Counted from the stretch's first letter, positions 16,353 through 25,802 are shown. The stretch is DNA of 64,000 nt from Ascidiaceihabitans donghaensis (GCF_900302465.1 NZ_OMOR01000001.1:1798001-1862000); one strand, 5' to 3'. Translations and numbers: made by a program. The notes: generated by a model not told the origin, from the letters alone.

Positions 16353-17105
16353 ATGTTTGGAATAGAAATCATCGACGCAGGGCTTGTGCCTGCCATGCTT
16401 GTGGCTTTGACTGCGGGTATCATCAGCTTTCTCAGCCCCTGCGTACTGCCCATCGTGCCGCCTTATCTGGCCTACATGAGCGGGATGAGCGTCGGTGATA
16501 TGACCAGTCAGGACGCTGACCGTCGCAAGACCATCGTGACGGCGCTGTTTTTTGTCATGGGCTTAAGCACTGTGTTTTTGATCCTTGGATTTGCAGCATC
16601 AGCTTTCGGGATATTTTTCCTGCAAAATCAGATACTTTTCGCGCAAATCTCAGGTGTGGTGATCATCGTTTTTGGCCTGCATTTTGTGGGGGTTTTCCGG
16701 ATCCCGTTTCTGGACCAAGAGGCGCGGATTGAGGCGGGGGATCAGGGTGGTTCGTCGTTTGGTGCTTACGTTCTCGGGCTTGCCTTCGCGTTCGGGTGGA
16801 CACCATGCATCGGGCCGCAATTGGGTGCGATCCTGTCGTTGGCGGCCTCCGAAGGGTCCGTGGCGCGCGGCACGTTGTTGTTGGGCATTTATGCGGCCGG
16901 GTTGGGCATCCCGTTTTTGCTGGCCGCCATTTTCATCAGCCGTGCCATGGGGGTGATGAACAAGATCAAGCGCCACATGGTCATGATTGAGCGGTGCATG
17001 GGGGCGTTGCTCATTTTGGTAGGTCTTGCGATGGTCACGGGGGCTTTCACGTCGATGGCGTTCTGGCTGCTTGAAACCTTCCCCGCATTGGCTGAATTTG
17101 GTTGA
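16353..17105 (+). CDS. ccdA: CcdA-type cytochrome c biogenesis thiol transporter
   Basis: A 250-residue inner membrane protein with six predicted helices. The two redox cysteines lie in SPCVLP (Cys30) and WTPCIGP (Cys152), the DsbD-beta/CcdA signature. It carries reducing equivalents from cytoplasmic thioredoxin across the membrane to keep apocytochrome c cysteines reduced. GAGGGTG precedes the ATG. It could alternatively serve other periplasmic thiol proteins. Confidence 0.92.
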   Translation: MFGIEIIDAGLVPAMLVALTAGIISFLSPCVLPIVPPYLAYMSGMSVGDMTSQDADRRKTIVTALFFVMGLSTVFLILGFAASAFGIFFLQNQILFAQISGVVIIVFGLHFVGVFRIPFLDQEARIEAGDQGGSSFGAYVLGLAFAFGWTPCIGPQLGAILSLAASEGSVARGTLLLGIYAAGLGIPFLLAAIFISRAMGVMNKIKRHMVMIERCMGALLILVGLAMVTGAFTSMAFWLLETFPALAEFG

Positions 17106-17165
17106 TCCCAAGCCCTAGTTTTGCCCCAAATTCTCGTTAAGATGCACCCGAACAAAGGTGCGTCG

Positions 17166-18467
17166 ATGAGCAGTGACAGCCCACAATTGAACAAGCAGCC
17201 GGCGCATAAGCAACCGGTCAAACGGCGCCGGGTGTTCTACATTCCGGGCTATGATCCTATTCATCCGCGTCGCTACCGCGAATTGTACCGATCAGAAGGG
17301 CGCGATCAGGCGCAGATCAGTGGTTATGACATCGCGTTGAAGCCGAAAGTGGGCAAAGGCAACTACGGCTGGCAGGTTGATGCGACCATCGACGGCGAAG
17401 ACGTGCATGCGGATGTCGAAGTGCTTGTGTGGTCCGATATTGTGCGGGGCAGTATGGCCACGTCGATTCCGGCCACGTATTGGCAGATGATCCGCACCGC
17501 TTGGGAATACATTGGGTCCGGTGCGCTGCGGCGGTTGATGCGGTTGCGCAAGGGGCCGGTGATCGCGGCTCTTTATCCAGTCGGCATGTTAATCGTGCAA
17601 TTGCTAGTGGCGCTTTTTGCCTTTTATGGTGCGGGCACTGTGATCGCAGAAGCCGCGTTTTTGCTGGAAGAGGCCATTTATGGCCCTGTGGTGATCTGGC
17701 CGCGTTGGTTCGAAGAAACACTTGTCTTGGCCGTCGTGGGTGGGTGCCTTGCCTTCTGGCTGGTGTTGCGCTGGTTCAAGAAAAACGACGGCAAGTTCTT
17801 TGTCTATTACCTGATGCATGACTATGCCTATTCGGCAGCGTCTAAGGGTGAAAACCCACCTGAGCTTGAAACCCGTATGGCGGAATTTCAGTCCACGATT
17901 GCGCAGGCCTTGCGGGATGACGTGGACGAGGTGCTGGTGGTTGGTCATTCCTCTGGTGCGCATCTGGGCGTCTCTATTCTATCGGATTTGATCCGGGCAG
18001 GGGCGGTTCCACAGCAAGGACCAAAGCTGGCGTTTCTATCTTTGGGGCAGGTGGTGCCGATGGTGTCCTTCTTGCGCCACGCACATCGTTTGCGCGCTGA
18101 TTTGCAGTTTTTGTCGACGCAGGACGCGTTGACGTGGGTGGATGTAACGGCGCCCGGTGACGGTTGCGCCTTTGCCTTGTGTGATCCTGTATCGGTGTCT
18201 GGTGTGGCCCCCGATGGCAAAATCTGGCCTTTGGTGTTTTCTGCACGGTTCACACAAAGCCTAAGCCCCCAGCGTTGGAAGTCATTGCGTTGGAAGTTCT
18301 TTCGCTTGCACTTTCAGTATCTGTGCGCCTTTGATCGCCCCAAGGACTACGATTATTTCCAGATCACAGCCGGCCCCGTCTTACTGTCAGAGCGCTACAA
18401 GGACAGACCACCGTCGAAATCCCGCATTGATCATGCTGTGTCCAAATTCACGTCAGTGATGCCATGA
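17166..18467 (+). CDS. Membrane protein with alpha/beta-hydrolase-like domain, unknown function
   Basis: A 433-residue protein. A basic N-terminus leads into RVFYIPGYDP, a hydrolase-like first strand. Two long hydrophobic helices occupy about residues 135-170 and 188-208. A second cytoplasmic part contains VVGHSSGAHLG, a nucleophile elbow with Ser262 or Ser263. The mixture suggests a membrane-anchored serine hydrolase, perhaps acting on lipids. Its stop overlaps the cytochrome P450 start by four bases (ATGA), so the two are made together. I do not recognise a named family. The ATG at 17166 has AAAGGTG upstream. Confidence 0.7.
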   Translation: MSSDSPQLNKQPAHKQPVKRRRVFYIPGYDPIHPRRYRELYRSEGRDQAQISGYDIALKPKVGKGNYGWQVDATIDGEDVHADVEVLVWSDIVRGSMATSIPATYWQMIRTAWEYIGSGALRRLMRLRKGPVIAALYPVGMLIVQLLVALFAFYGAGTVIAEAAFLLEEAIYGPVVIWPRWFEETLVLAVVGGCLAFWLVLRWFKKNDGKFFVYYLMHDYAYSAASKGENPPELETRMAEFQSTIAQALRDDVDEVLVVGHSSGAHLGVSILSDLIRAGAVPQQGPKLAFLSLGQVVPMVSFLRHAHRLRADLQFLSTQDALTWVDVTAPGDGCAFALCDPVSVSGVAPDGKIWPLVFSARFTQSLSPQRWKSLRWKFFRLHFQYLCAFDRPKDYDYFQITAGPVLLSERYKDRPPSKSRIDHAVSKFTSVMP

Positions 18468-19816
18468 CCCAGCCCCCGAAACCCCCAAGCCGCCCCAACA
18501 AAGTGTCGCTTTGGCAGTATATGAAGCTGTTTCGGCAGGACATTCTGTCGGCACAACCTGCGCGGCTTTATCGGGCGTGGATGGCCGAATTCCGCACGCC
18601 CTTCTTTCGCAGCTACATGGTGAACCAGCCAAAGCTTGTGAAAGAAGTGTTAAAGACCCGGCCCGATGATTTCCCAAAATCCGACAGGATCGGCGAAGGT
18701 TTGCGTCCGTTGCTGGGCAATTCGGTGTTTCTGACCAACGGCGACACATGGAAACGCCAACGCCGTATCATTGATCCTGCTTTCGAAGGGGGGCGGGTGC
18801 GCGAGACCTTTGGCGCGATGTGGGACGCGGCAGAAGCGGCGGCGCACAGGTTGGATGCGGTGGCGGGGCAAACCGTCGAAATCGAAAGCGAAACCAGCCA
18901 TGCCGCGGCAGATGTGATTTTTCGCACGCTGTTTTCCATACCCATCGAACACGCTGTAGCACGCGATGTGTTTGAGGAATTCCGCATCTACCAACGCAGT
19001 CAGCCCATATTGAACATTGCGGCCTTCGTGCCGTTGCCGCGGTGGATGCCGCGTCTGTTTCGCCGTGACACGCGCGCCAGTGCTGCGCGTATTCGGGCGC
19101 TGATCACGCAATTGACCCAAACCCGCATGGCGGAAATTGATGCGGGCACTGCGCCTGCGGACTTGGCGACAAAGATCATGACCACAACGGACCCCGAAAC
19201 GGGGGACCGGTTTGACACCGATGAAATGGTGGATCAGGTCGCGATCTTCTTTTTGGCAGGCCATGAAACCAGCGCATCTGCTTTGGCTTGGGCGCTGTAT
19301 CTGATGGCGCAGTTCCCCGACTGGCAGGACCGGTTGGCTGCAGAAGCACAGGCGATGCAGGACTGCGATTTTGCTGTGATGTCAAAGCTGCGCCTGTCGC
19401 GGGATGTGTTTCGCGAAACTTTGCGCTTGTATCCACCGGTGCCAATGATGGTGCGCGAGACCAAGTGCCCCGAGATGTTTCGCGAACGCGCCGTTCCAAA
19501 ACGCAGCCAAGTGGTGCTGAGCCCGTGGCATCTGCACCGTCATGAACGACTGTGGGAGCGGCCTGATGATTTTGATCCGGATCGCTGGCAAACAGAGAAT
19601 GGCAAGCAATGCGGACGCGACGCCTATATTCCCTTTTCGGAAGGGGCGCGGGTTTGTCCGGGGGCCGGGTTTGCGATGATCGAAGGGCCTTTGTTGCTAT
19701 CGCGTATATTGCGCGACTTCCGGATCAGCTATGAAGAAGACACGCCCCCTGTGCCTGTGGCGCATCTGACGGTGCGGTCCAAGTCGGGTATTCGTCTGAA
19801 GATTGTCCGCCGCTAA
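18464..19816 (+). CDS. Cytochrome P450
   Basis: A 450-residue class I-type P450. The I helix has FFLAGHETSASAL (oxygen-binding AGHET), the K helix has ETLRLYPP (ExxR), and the haem loop has FSEGARVCPGAGF with the axial cysteine at residue 398. Overall similarity is to the fatty-acid/terpene-hydroxylase-like CYP groups common in alphaproteobacteria. No ferredoxin or reductase is adjacent. Coupling to the upstream membrane hydrolase suggests a shared lipid-like substrate, which is an inference. Confidence 0.92.
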   Translation: MTQPPKPPSRPNKVSLWQYMKLFRQDILSAQPARLYRAWMAEFRTPFFRSYMVNQPKLVKEVLKTRPDDFPKSDRIGEGLRPLLGNSVFLTNGDTWKRQRRIIDPAFEGGRVRETFGAMWDAAEAAAHRLDAVAGQTVEIESETSHAAADVIFRTLFSIPIEHAVARDVFEEFRIYQRSQPILNIAAFVPLPRWMPRLFRRDTRASAARIRALITQLTQTRMAEIDAGTAPADLATKIMTTTDPETGDRFDTDEMVDQVAIFFLAGHETSASALAWALYLMAQFPDWQDRLAAEAQAMQDCDFAVMSKLRLSRDVFRETLRLYPPVPMMVRETKCPEMFRERAVPKRSQVVLSPWHLHRHERLWERPDDFDPDRWQTENGKQCGRDAYIPFSEGARVCPGAGFAMIEGPLLLSRILRDFRISYEEDTPPVPVAHLTVRSKSGIRLKIVRR

Positions 19817-19880
19817 CATATACCAATTCGGCGCGGGTTGAACTACACCCTGCGCAGACAAGAGGAATCAGGGGTACGAC

Positions 19881-20774
19881 ATGTCAGATTTGGACAAAAA
19901 ACGCGCGCAAATGGCAACCGGAGCAGGCTTTATCGCGGCTTTGGATCAAAGCGGCGGGTCTACTCCGAAGGCGTTGGGATTGTATGGCGTGGACGCGAGC
20001 GTCTTCGATACAGAAGATGAAATGTTTGCCGAAATCCAGAAAATGCGCGAGCGCATTATTCTGGCACCAGATTTTGACCAATCCAAAGTCATCGGCGCCA
20101 TTTTGTTTGAACGGACACTCGCCGAGCAGATCAAAGGCAAGGCCGTTGCTGACTACCTGTGGGACGATTGCGGTGTTGTGCCATTTTTGAAAATCGACAA
20201 AGGCTTGGAAGACATCGTTGACGACTGTCAGGTGATGAAACCGATGCCGGGCCTAGAGGACGTTTTGGCCTCTGCCGCGCAAGGTGGGGTGTTTGGCACC
20301 AAAGAACGGTCCGTGATTCATGCCGCAAACGCCGCTGGCATCGAGGCTGTAGTGGCCCAACAATTCGATGTGGCCCGTGTGGTCATCGCTGCTGGTCTGG
20401 TGCCGATTGTGGAGCCAGAAGTGAACATCAACTCTGACAGTAAAGCGGAAGCTGAAGTGATACTGAAAGAGGCGCTGATGGCGCATGTTGGACGTTTGAA
20501 CGCAGACCAGAACGTCATGCTTAAATTGACCATTCCGGAAATGCCCGGCCTATACGACGAACTTGCGGATCATCCCCGTGTGATGCGTGTCGTGGCGCTG
20601 TCGGGGGGGTACTCCACAGATGAAGCGTGTGCGCGGTTGTCCGAAAACTCAAAAATGATCGCAAGCTTTAGCCGTGCTTTAACCGAAGGGTTGCAGCGGG
20701 ATATGGCAGATGCAGACTTTGACGCCGCGCTGGGACAAAACATCGGGAAAATTTATCAAGCATCAGTGGCTTGA
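19881..20774 (+). CDS. Fructose-bisphosphate aldolase class I
   Basis: A 297-residue Schiff-base aldolase of the short bacterial type, with AALDQSGGSTPKALGLYG at the start, VPFLKIDKGLE in the middle and LVPIVEPEVNI before the MLKLTIPE segment. It interconverts fructose 1,6-bisphosphate with DHAP and glyceraldehyde 3-phosphate, and may serve gluconeogenesis in an organism living on organic acids. It is followed by a strong terminator and has no operon partners on its strand. Confidence 0.92.
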   Translation: MSDLDKKRAQMATGAGFIAALDQSGGSTPKALGLYGVDASVFDTEDEMFAEIQKMRERIILAPDFDQSKVIGAILFERTLAEQIKGKAVADYLWDDCGVVPFLKIDKGLEDIVDDCQVMKPMPGLEDVLASAAQGGVFGTKERSVIHAANAAGIEAVVAQQFDVARVVIAAGLVPIVEPEVNINSDSKAEAEVILKEALMAHVGRLNADQNVMLKLTIPEMPGLYDELADHPRVMRVVALSGGYSTDEACARLSENSKMIASFSRALTEGLQRDMADADFDAALGQNIGKIYQASVA

Positions 20775-21064
20775 TCGAAACGTGGGCCGGACACTTTGAA
20801 AGTGTCCGGATCGTTTTCTTTTAAAGAAAACGGGGCGTTCAGCCGATGCACAGGCGATTGGTTGCAGATGATGATGATTTGGTCTTCGTTTGCTATCACT
20901 TGGAACCCACGCCGCGCACATTCGCCTAGAAACCTGTTCATTCCTGCATAGCGTTCGATATCGCGGGCCTTGCGGCGGATAACAGCGCCCGATCTGGCCG
21001 CTTTGGAGCTGAACATGTCCAGCATCCAACGTTCCGGGCTAAGAGGGGACGGGGGTCGTATCAT
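20756..21064 (-). CDS. Small conserved-looking protein, last gene of the fumC operon
   Basis: A 102-residue frame. The core WMLDMFSSKAARSGAVIRRK-(ARDIERYAG) and GFQVIANEDQIIIICNQSPVHRL resembles short proteins in Roseobacter genomes that are sometimes labelled N-(5'-phosphoribosyl)anthranilate isomerase, although it is far too short to be TrpF. The last 20 residues are encoded across the aldolase terminator and overlap the aldolase 3' end, which is odd. It follows the ribbon-helix-helix gene by 23 bases. No strong ribosome site was seen, so the start is uncertain. Confidence 0.5.
   Translation of the reverse strand: MIRPPSPLSPERWMLDMFSSKAARSGAVIRRKARDIERYAGMNRFLGECARRGFQVIANEDQIIIICNQSPVHRLNAPFSLKENDPDTFKVSGPRFDQATDA
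20787..20817. terminator. Terminator between the aldolase gene and the fumC operon
   Basis: CCGGACACT (20787-20795), loop TTGAA, AGTGTCCGG (20801-20809), then ATCGTTTTCTTTT. It lies 13 bases after the aldolase stop. The convergent small gene at 20756 reads through the same hairpin near its 3' end. Confidence 0.85.
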
Positions 21065-21087
21065 TCTTTGATCAAAGCAATTCTAGG

Positions 21088-21306
21088 TTAAGACTTGCTT
21101 ACCTCAGCCAGAACAAAGACCCGGATTGAAGATGCCAGCCCCACCTTGGGGTCCCGCGCGGCATCTATTTCAGCAGCCAAAGCGTTGATCGGTACACCTT
21201 TTGTAGCTGCGATTTCACGAAAGGCCGTCCAGAAGGCGTCTTCTAGCGACACTGATGTTCGGTGCCCTTTCAACGTGAGCGAATGTTTGATGGGGCGTCC
21301 GCTCAT
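21088..21306 (-). CDS. Ribbon-helix-helix domain protein
   Basis: A 72-residue protein with the RHH_4 pattern: LKGHRTSVSLEDAFWTAFREIAATKGVPINALAAEIDAAR, that is, a beta strand followed by two helices. Such proteins are small, probably dimeric, DNA-binding regulators. Its start overlaps the stop of the DUF4169 gene by two bases within ATGA, so it is translationally coupled to it. The target is unknown. Confidence 0.8.
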   Translation of the reverse strand: MSGRPIKHSLTLKGHRTSVSLEDAFWTAFREIAATKGVPINALAAEIDAARDPKVGLASSIRVFVLAEVSKS

Positions 21307-21479
21307 GTGTCGCGCTTGTGATTGTCCAAGTGGCGTACGGCCTTTTGATCCGCGGCAATTTGGGCCGCTTTTTCAGCCTTGGTGCGCCCGTGCAGGGCCG
21401 CGTTTTCATCCGCGCGGACAGATTTGGCCGCCCGCGCCTTTTGCTTTCGCACCCGATTTAAATTGACGGGCGCACTCAT
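21303..21479 (-). CDS. DUF4169 family protein
   Basis: A 58-residue, highly basic protein (MSAPVNLNRVRKQKARAAK at the start, then a long Ala/Lys/Arg helix). The conserved opening VNLNRVRKQKARAA and the length identify DUF4169. The ATG at 21479 comes directly after the last base of the fumC stop codon, with no gap, and its own TGA overlaps the next ATG. Function is unknown; the charge suggests nucleic acid or membrane-surface binding. Confidence 0.82.
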   Translation of the reverse strand: MSAPVNLNRVRKQKARAAKSVRADENAALHGRTKAEKAAQIAADQKAVRHLDNHKRDT

Positions 21480-22871
21480 TTACTTAGGCCCAACCATGTT
21501 TTCCGGGCGCACCACGCGCTCAAATGTTTCGGCGTCGACAAAGCCAAGTGCGATGGCTTCTTCTTTCAATGTGGTGCCGTTTTTATGGGCGGTTTTGGCA
21601 ACTTTCGTGGCGTTGTCATAGCCGATTTCAGGGGCCAAAGCCGTCACAAGCATCAAGGATTCGCGCATCAATCTTTCGATGCGGTCCGCGTCGGCTTCCA
21701 AACCGTCTACCAGATTGTCTGTAAATGCGGACGCAGCGTCCCCCAAAAGTTGCATAGATTGCAATACGTTGTAGGACATCATGGGCTTGTAGACGTTCAA
21801 CTCAAAATGCCCTTGCGATCCGGCAAAGCCCACTGCGGCATCGTTGCCCATAACGTGGATGCACACCTGCGTCAGTGCCTCGCATTGCGTGGGGTTCACC
21901 TTGCCAGGCATGATGGACGATCCTGGCTCATTCTCGGGCAAGATCAATTCACCCAGGCCGCAACGGGGGCCAGACCCCAACAAACGGATGTCGTTTGCGA
22001 TTTTGAACAGGGATGCGGCCACTGTTTTCAATGCACCCGAGATTTCGACCATGGCATCATGGGCGGCCAAAGCTTCAAACTTGTTGGGGGCGGTCACAAA
22101 GGGCAGGCCGGTGATTTCGGCCATGTTTGCGGCGACCATTTCGCCCCAGCCTTCTTTTGTGTTCAGACCCGTGCCCACGGCGGTGCCGCCCTGTGCCAGT
22201 TCATAAATGCGGCCCAATGCGTCTTTGACCCGCTGGATGCCCATCGCAACCTGATGGGTGTAGCCTGAAAACTCCTGACTAAGTGTCAAAGGCGTGGCGT
22301 CTTGGGTATGTGTGCGCCCGATTTTGATGATGCCATCAAACGCCTCGACCTTGGCTTGCAATGCCGCATGCAGTTTTTCCAGACCGGGCAACAGAACGTC
22401 ACGCGCGGTCATAGCGGCCGAAATATGCATGGCTGTGGGGAAAGTATCGTTGGAAGACTGCCCCATGTTGCAGTGGTCGTTTGGGTGCACAGGGTCTTTC
22501 GATCCGATCACGCCACCCAGAATTTCAATGGCGCGGTTTGCGATGACCTCGTTGGAGTTCATGTTGGATTGTGTGCCAGACCCCGTCTGCCAGACCACCA
22601 ACGGAAAGTTGTCGTCGAATTTACCCTCGACCACTTCGCCCGCCGCTTGCACAATGGCGTCGCCCAGTTTCGCATCCAAAGACCCTTGTGCCATGTTCGC
22701 TTGCGCACAGGCTTTCTTGATCACACCCAAGGCGCGCACGATGGCGATGGGTTGTTTTTCCCAGCCGATGGGGAAGTTGATAATAGAGCGTTGGGTCTGA
22801 GCACCCCAGTATTTGTCCGCAGGGACCTCTAGAGGGCCAAAGCTGTCGGTTTCTGTGCGGGTTTGGGACAT
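21480..22871 (-). CDS. fumC: Class II fumarase
   Basis: A 463-residue fumarate hydratase of the citric acid cycle, iron-independent and tetrameric. The signature [13 protein letters not shown], the substrate loops [12 protein letters not shown] and [16 protein letters not shown], and the length are all standard. AGGAG precedes the ATG. It is the first gene of an operon with DUF4169, a ribbon-helix-helix protein and a further small gene. Confidence 0.97.
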   Translation of the reverse strand: MSQTRTETDSFGPLEVPADKYWGAQTQRSIINFPIGWEKQPIAIVRALGVIKKACAQANMAQGSLDAKLGDAIVQAAGEVVEGKFDDNFPLVVWQTGSGTQSNMNSNEVIANRAIEILGGVIGSKDPVHPNDHCNMGQSSNDTFPTAMHISAAMTARDVLLPGLEKLHAALQAKVEAFDGIIKIGRTHTQDATPLTLSQEFSGYTHQVAMGIQRVKDALGRIYELAQGGTAVGTGLNTKEGWGEMVAANMAEITGLPFVTAPNKFEALAAHDAMVEISGALKTVAASLFKIANDIRLLGSGPRCGLGELILPENEPGSSIMPGKVNPTQCEALTQVCIHVMGNDAAVGFAGSQGHFELNVYKPMMSYNVLQSMQLLGDAASAFTDNLVDGLEADADRIERLMRESLMLVTALAPEIGYDNATKVAKTAHKNGTTLKEEAIALGFVDAETFERVVRPENMVGPK

Positions 22872-22935
22872 GGGTGTGCTCCTGAATGCTGGTTTAGGCG
22901 CGGTTTACCGCCCCCACGCCTTCAAAGCAATTGTA

Positions 22936-23439
22936 CTATTTGCGGAAGCTGTCCAAAGACACGACTTCGGCTTCTTTTACGTCTTCGCTTGCCGCGGGTG
23001 CGGGGGCAGGTGTTGCCGGTGCGGTGGGCAGAATGTCTGGCAAGCTGTTTTCTGTGGGCGTGTCGGACCCGTCTTCATCGTCTTCGTCCTGCGTCTCGAA
23101 GCGCAGGCCAAATTCAACGGACGGATCGACAAAGGTTTTGATGGCGTCATAGGGCACATAAAGAGGTTCAGGCGCATCCCCGAAGTTCAGTGTCACCCCG
23201 AACCCGTCGTCGCCCACTTCCAACTTGTCATACCAATGCTGCATCACAACCGTCATTTCACCGGGATACCGGTCCGAAAGCCAATCGGCCAATTCCGCAT
23301 CAGGGTGGTGGGTATCGAAGGTTATGAAAAAATGGTGAGCGCCCGGCAAGCCGTTTGCGGCCACATCCGTCAGCACTTTTTTAATCAGCCCGCGCATGGC
23401 AGAGTGCATCAGATTGCCGTAGTCGATCGTGCCGGTCAT
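22936..23439 (-). CDS. sspB: SspB-family ClpXP adaptor
   Basis: A 167-residue protein. Residues 1-115 match the alphaproteobacterial SspB substrate-binding domain (MHSAMRGLIKKVL, HHFFITFDT, FPGEMTVVMQ-like YPGEMTVVMQHWYD, LYVPYDAIKTFVDPS). A flexible acidic, Pro/Ala-rich linker follows, ending in VVSLDSFRK, the ClpX-docking tail. SspB delivers ssrA-tagged and other proteins to ClpXP. The tmRNA gene that makes such tags is about 3 kb away in this window. Confidence 0.88.
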   Translation of the reverse strand: MTGTIDYGNLMHSAMRGLIKKVLTDVAANGLPGAHHFFITFDTHHPDAELADWLSDRYPGEMTVVMQHWYDKLEVGDDGFGVTLNFGDAPEPLYVPYDAIKTFVDPSVEFGLRFETQDEDDEDGSDTPTENSLPDILPTAPATPAPAPAASEDVKEAEVVSLDSFRK

Positions 23440-23506
23440 CTTTGATCCCCTTAAGTCGTGTGTTTACCATACCCCATTTCACGGGCGTGAAAAGGGGGCA
23501 TGTGGA

Positions 23507-24751
23507 TTAGAACAAGGACAGGCCAATCGCAGCCGCAGCGCTGATGCCAAGCACTGTCAAAAGGCCAATTTTCAAACGCAACAAAAGGTAGCCCGCGATC
23601 AGCGTCAAAGTAAGGGCGCTATAGCTGATCGTGTCCAGTCGGGGCAGGGGGAGGGCGCCCCAGCGATGGATGTCAGCGAACACAACATGCAAGGCAAACC
23701 ACAGCGAAAGGTTCAGGATCACCCCGACCACTGCGGCCGTTATGGATGAGAGCGCCGCGGCCAGTTTGGGTTTGGCGCCAAGCTGGTCTATGAAAGGTCC
23801 CGCCAGAAAGATCCAAAGAAAACAGGGAATGAATGTCACCCAAAGTGCAAGGCCTGCTGCCGCCAGTGCCTGACCCAATCCCCCTTGGGCGTATCCCGCC
23901 AAAAAGGCCACAAATTCGGTCACAAGGATCAAAGGCCCCGGCGTGGTTTCAGCCAACCCCAAAGCATCAATCATTTCGCGCGTGCTGATCCATCCGAAAT
24001 CCTGCACCACCGATTGGGTCATATAAGCCAAAACGGCGTAGGCCCCGCCAAAGGTGACAACGGCTAACTTTGAGAAAAACAAGGCAATCTCGGTCAGAAA
24101 CGCCTGATCTGTTAGCCAAAGTGCCAGTATGGGGGCAAGCCACAGACCTCCCCATACCAAAAGACTGCGCAGCGGACGGCCGCGTGCCGGGCCTGTCGCT
24201 GGGGGGTGGGGGGCTGTGGCGTTGGCAGTCAGATACCCCCAAAGCCCTGCGATCGCGATTAACATTGGAAACGGAAGCCCAAATGCAAACAACGCCACAA
24301 AGGCCAATGCCGCCAAGGCCCAATCGGCACGGGTATTCAGCGCCTTGCGGCTCATCCGAAGCAAAGCTTGCAAAACCACGCAGATGACCGCTGCTTTGAC
24401 CCCCAGAAAGGCGGCTTGCACCAGTGGAACTTGTCCAAAGGTCACGTATCCCCAAGCCAGACCCGCAACGATTAACGCACCCGGCACAACAAACAGCAGA
24501 CCTGCTATCAACCCACCTAAAGTGCCCCGCAACCGCCACCCCGCATAGGTTGCCAGTTGCATGGCTTCGGGGCCGGGAAGCAACATGCACAGTGACAAAG
24601 CACGCAGAAAGTCCTGTTCGGACATCCAGGCGCGCCGCTCGACCAATTCGTCGTGCATCAGCGAAATTTGTGCCGCAGGCCCGCCAAATGACAGCAGCCC
24701 GATGCGCCCGAAAGCGCGTAAAAATGTGGAAAGAGCAACCGAATGTGTCAT
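23507..24751 (-). CDS. chrA: Chromate efflux transporter
   Basis: A 414-residue membrane protein made of two CHR domains in tandem, each opening with a conserved loop: FGRIGLLSFGGPAAQISLMHDE with LLPGPEAMQL in the first half, and FFSKLAVVTFGGAYAVLAYM with ETTPGPLILVTEFVAFL in the second. ChrA exports chromate. It overlaps the upstream chromate-resistance gene by four bases (ATGA), so the pair is one transcription unit. Confidence 0.92.
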   Translation of the reverse strand: MTHSVALSTFLRAFGRIGLLSFGGPAAQISLMHDELVERRAWMSEQDFLRALSLCMLLPGPEAMQLATYAGWRLRGTLGGLIAGLLFVVPGALIVAGLAWGYVTFGQVPLVQAAFLGVKAAVICVVLQALLRMSRKALNTRADWALAALAFVALFAFGLPFPMLIAIAGLWGYLTANATAPHPPATGPARGRPLRSLLVWGGLWLAPILALWLTDQAFLTEIALFFSKLAVVTFGGAYAVLAYMTQSVVQDFGWISTREMIDALGLAETTPGPLILVTEFVAFLAGYAQGGLGQALAAAGLALWVTFIPCFLWIFLAGPFIDQLGAKPKLAAALSSITAAVVGVILNLSLWFALHVVFADIHRWGALPLPRLDTISYSALTLTLIAGYLLLRLKIGLLTVLGISAAAAIGLSLF

Positions 24752-25560
24752 GTGCGATCCCCGGGCCAGTCGTGGCTTTCGTTCTGTCCGTCCCGCGCCC
24801 AGCGGTAAAGCGCATCATATAGTGCCAGGCCAGCTTCCATTTGGGCATTGTCGTCACGGTACAGCCGTGACAACCCGACAGACAGGGCTAGAAGACCTGC
24901 GGCTTGGGGGCTTTGATCCAGTTTATTGGTGTCGGCGGCGCGCACGACGGTTGCGATACGGTCCAACGCGTCGGTGCGCAAGTTGAAGGTATCAAGCATT
25001 TTGTCGAAAGTGCATTTTGGGCCTTCATGGGTCCAATAGACGCCTTCGACATCAAATGGCGTGGCCTCAAAACGCTGTGCGACACCCGCGACTTCTGCTG
25101 GGGACACAAACAAAAAACGGGCTTTCGGATCGACGAAGCGTCGGATCAGCCACGGGCAAGCGATGCGGTCGATTTTTGGGCGGTGCCGCGTGACCCAAAT
25201 GGTGTTTGAGCCCGAGGTGACGGGCAATGCTGCAAAGGGCACACGGGGGGCGCCTGCATGGGCACGCCAGCCGTAGTTTCCGCCTTGCAGGTATTCGGAA
25301 GACAGGCCTTCGCTGCGCAACCACGCACTGACGCCTTGGCTTAGTTTAATACCCTTTTGGCATACGATGATGCTGTGACGGCCATTCAGTTTTGCCATCA
25401 ACCCTGCCATATCGGTGTGAGAATGCCGTATCGCACCAGGGATCAGCTTTGGGTCGTCTTCAAAGTCCTCCGGGATTGAAATGTCGACGATTACAGGGAC
25501 ATCGGGGGTGCCGATTTTGCGTAGCAATTGGGCCGGTGTAATTTCATTTGGGGCAGCCAT
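24748..25560 (-). CDS. Rhodanese domain fused to ChrB-type chromate resistance domain
   Basis: A 270-residue protein in two parts. Residues about 5-105 are a rhodanese-like domain with the active loop VCQKGIKLSQG (Cys in place). Residues about 115-265 match the C-terminal ChrB domain (WVTRHRPKIDRIACPWLIRRFVDP, GPKCTFDKML). ChrB proteins are needed for full chromate resistance or regulation; the rhodanese replaces the usual N-terminal region. The ATG at 25560 has AAAGGA nine bases before it. Another ATG two codons upstream is too close to that site. Confidence 0.88.
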   Translation of the reverse strand: MAAPNEITPAQLLRKIGTPDVPVIVDISIPEDFEDDPKLIPGAIRHSHTDMAGLMAKLNGRHSIIVCQKGIKLSQGVSAWLRSEGLSSEYLQGGNYGWRAHAGAPRVPFAALPVTSGSNTIWVTRHRPKIDRIACPWLIRRFVDPKARFLFVSPAEVAGVAQRFEATPFDVEGVYWTHEGPKCTFDKMLDTFNLRTDALDRIATVVRAADTNKLDQSPQAAGLLALSVGLSRLYRDDNAQMEAGLALYDALYRWARDGQNESHDWPGDRT

Positions 25561-25802
25561 AAGCATGCATCCTTTAAACAAGGGAAACATGCGACACTTG
25601 GGCTGACGCCTCACGGGGTGTTCGCAATTGACCCCATGCGTCATTGGTACCTGTTGGCTGGTCAAAAGGTCAATCTATGGCGTGCAAAAAGTCGGGATTT
25701 TCCAAAGCGGACAGGTTGGAAAGGGCGGGTTTTAGTTCATGGACCGGAAGGTTCGAGGTCGCGTTGGTTTTCGGCGTCAAAAGCTATGCAAAATGTCTGT
25801 TG

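Noticed and set aside
23967-24857. A 296-codon frame overlapping chrA and the ChrB gene
   Set aside because: Both overlapped genes have complete family motifs, and this frame gives an Arg/Cys/His-rich product with no recognisable domain.
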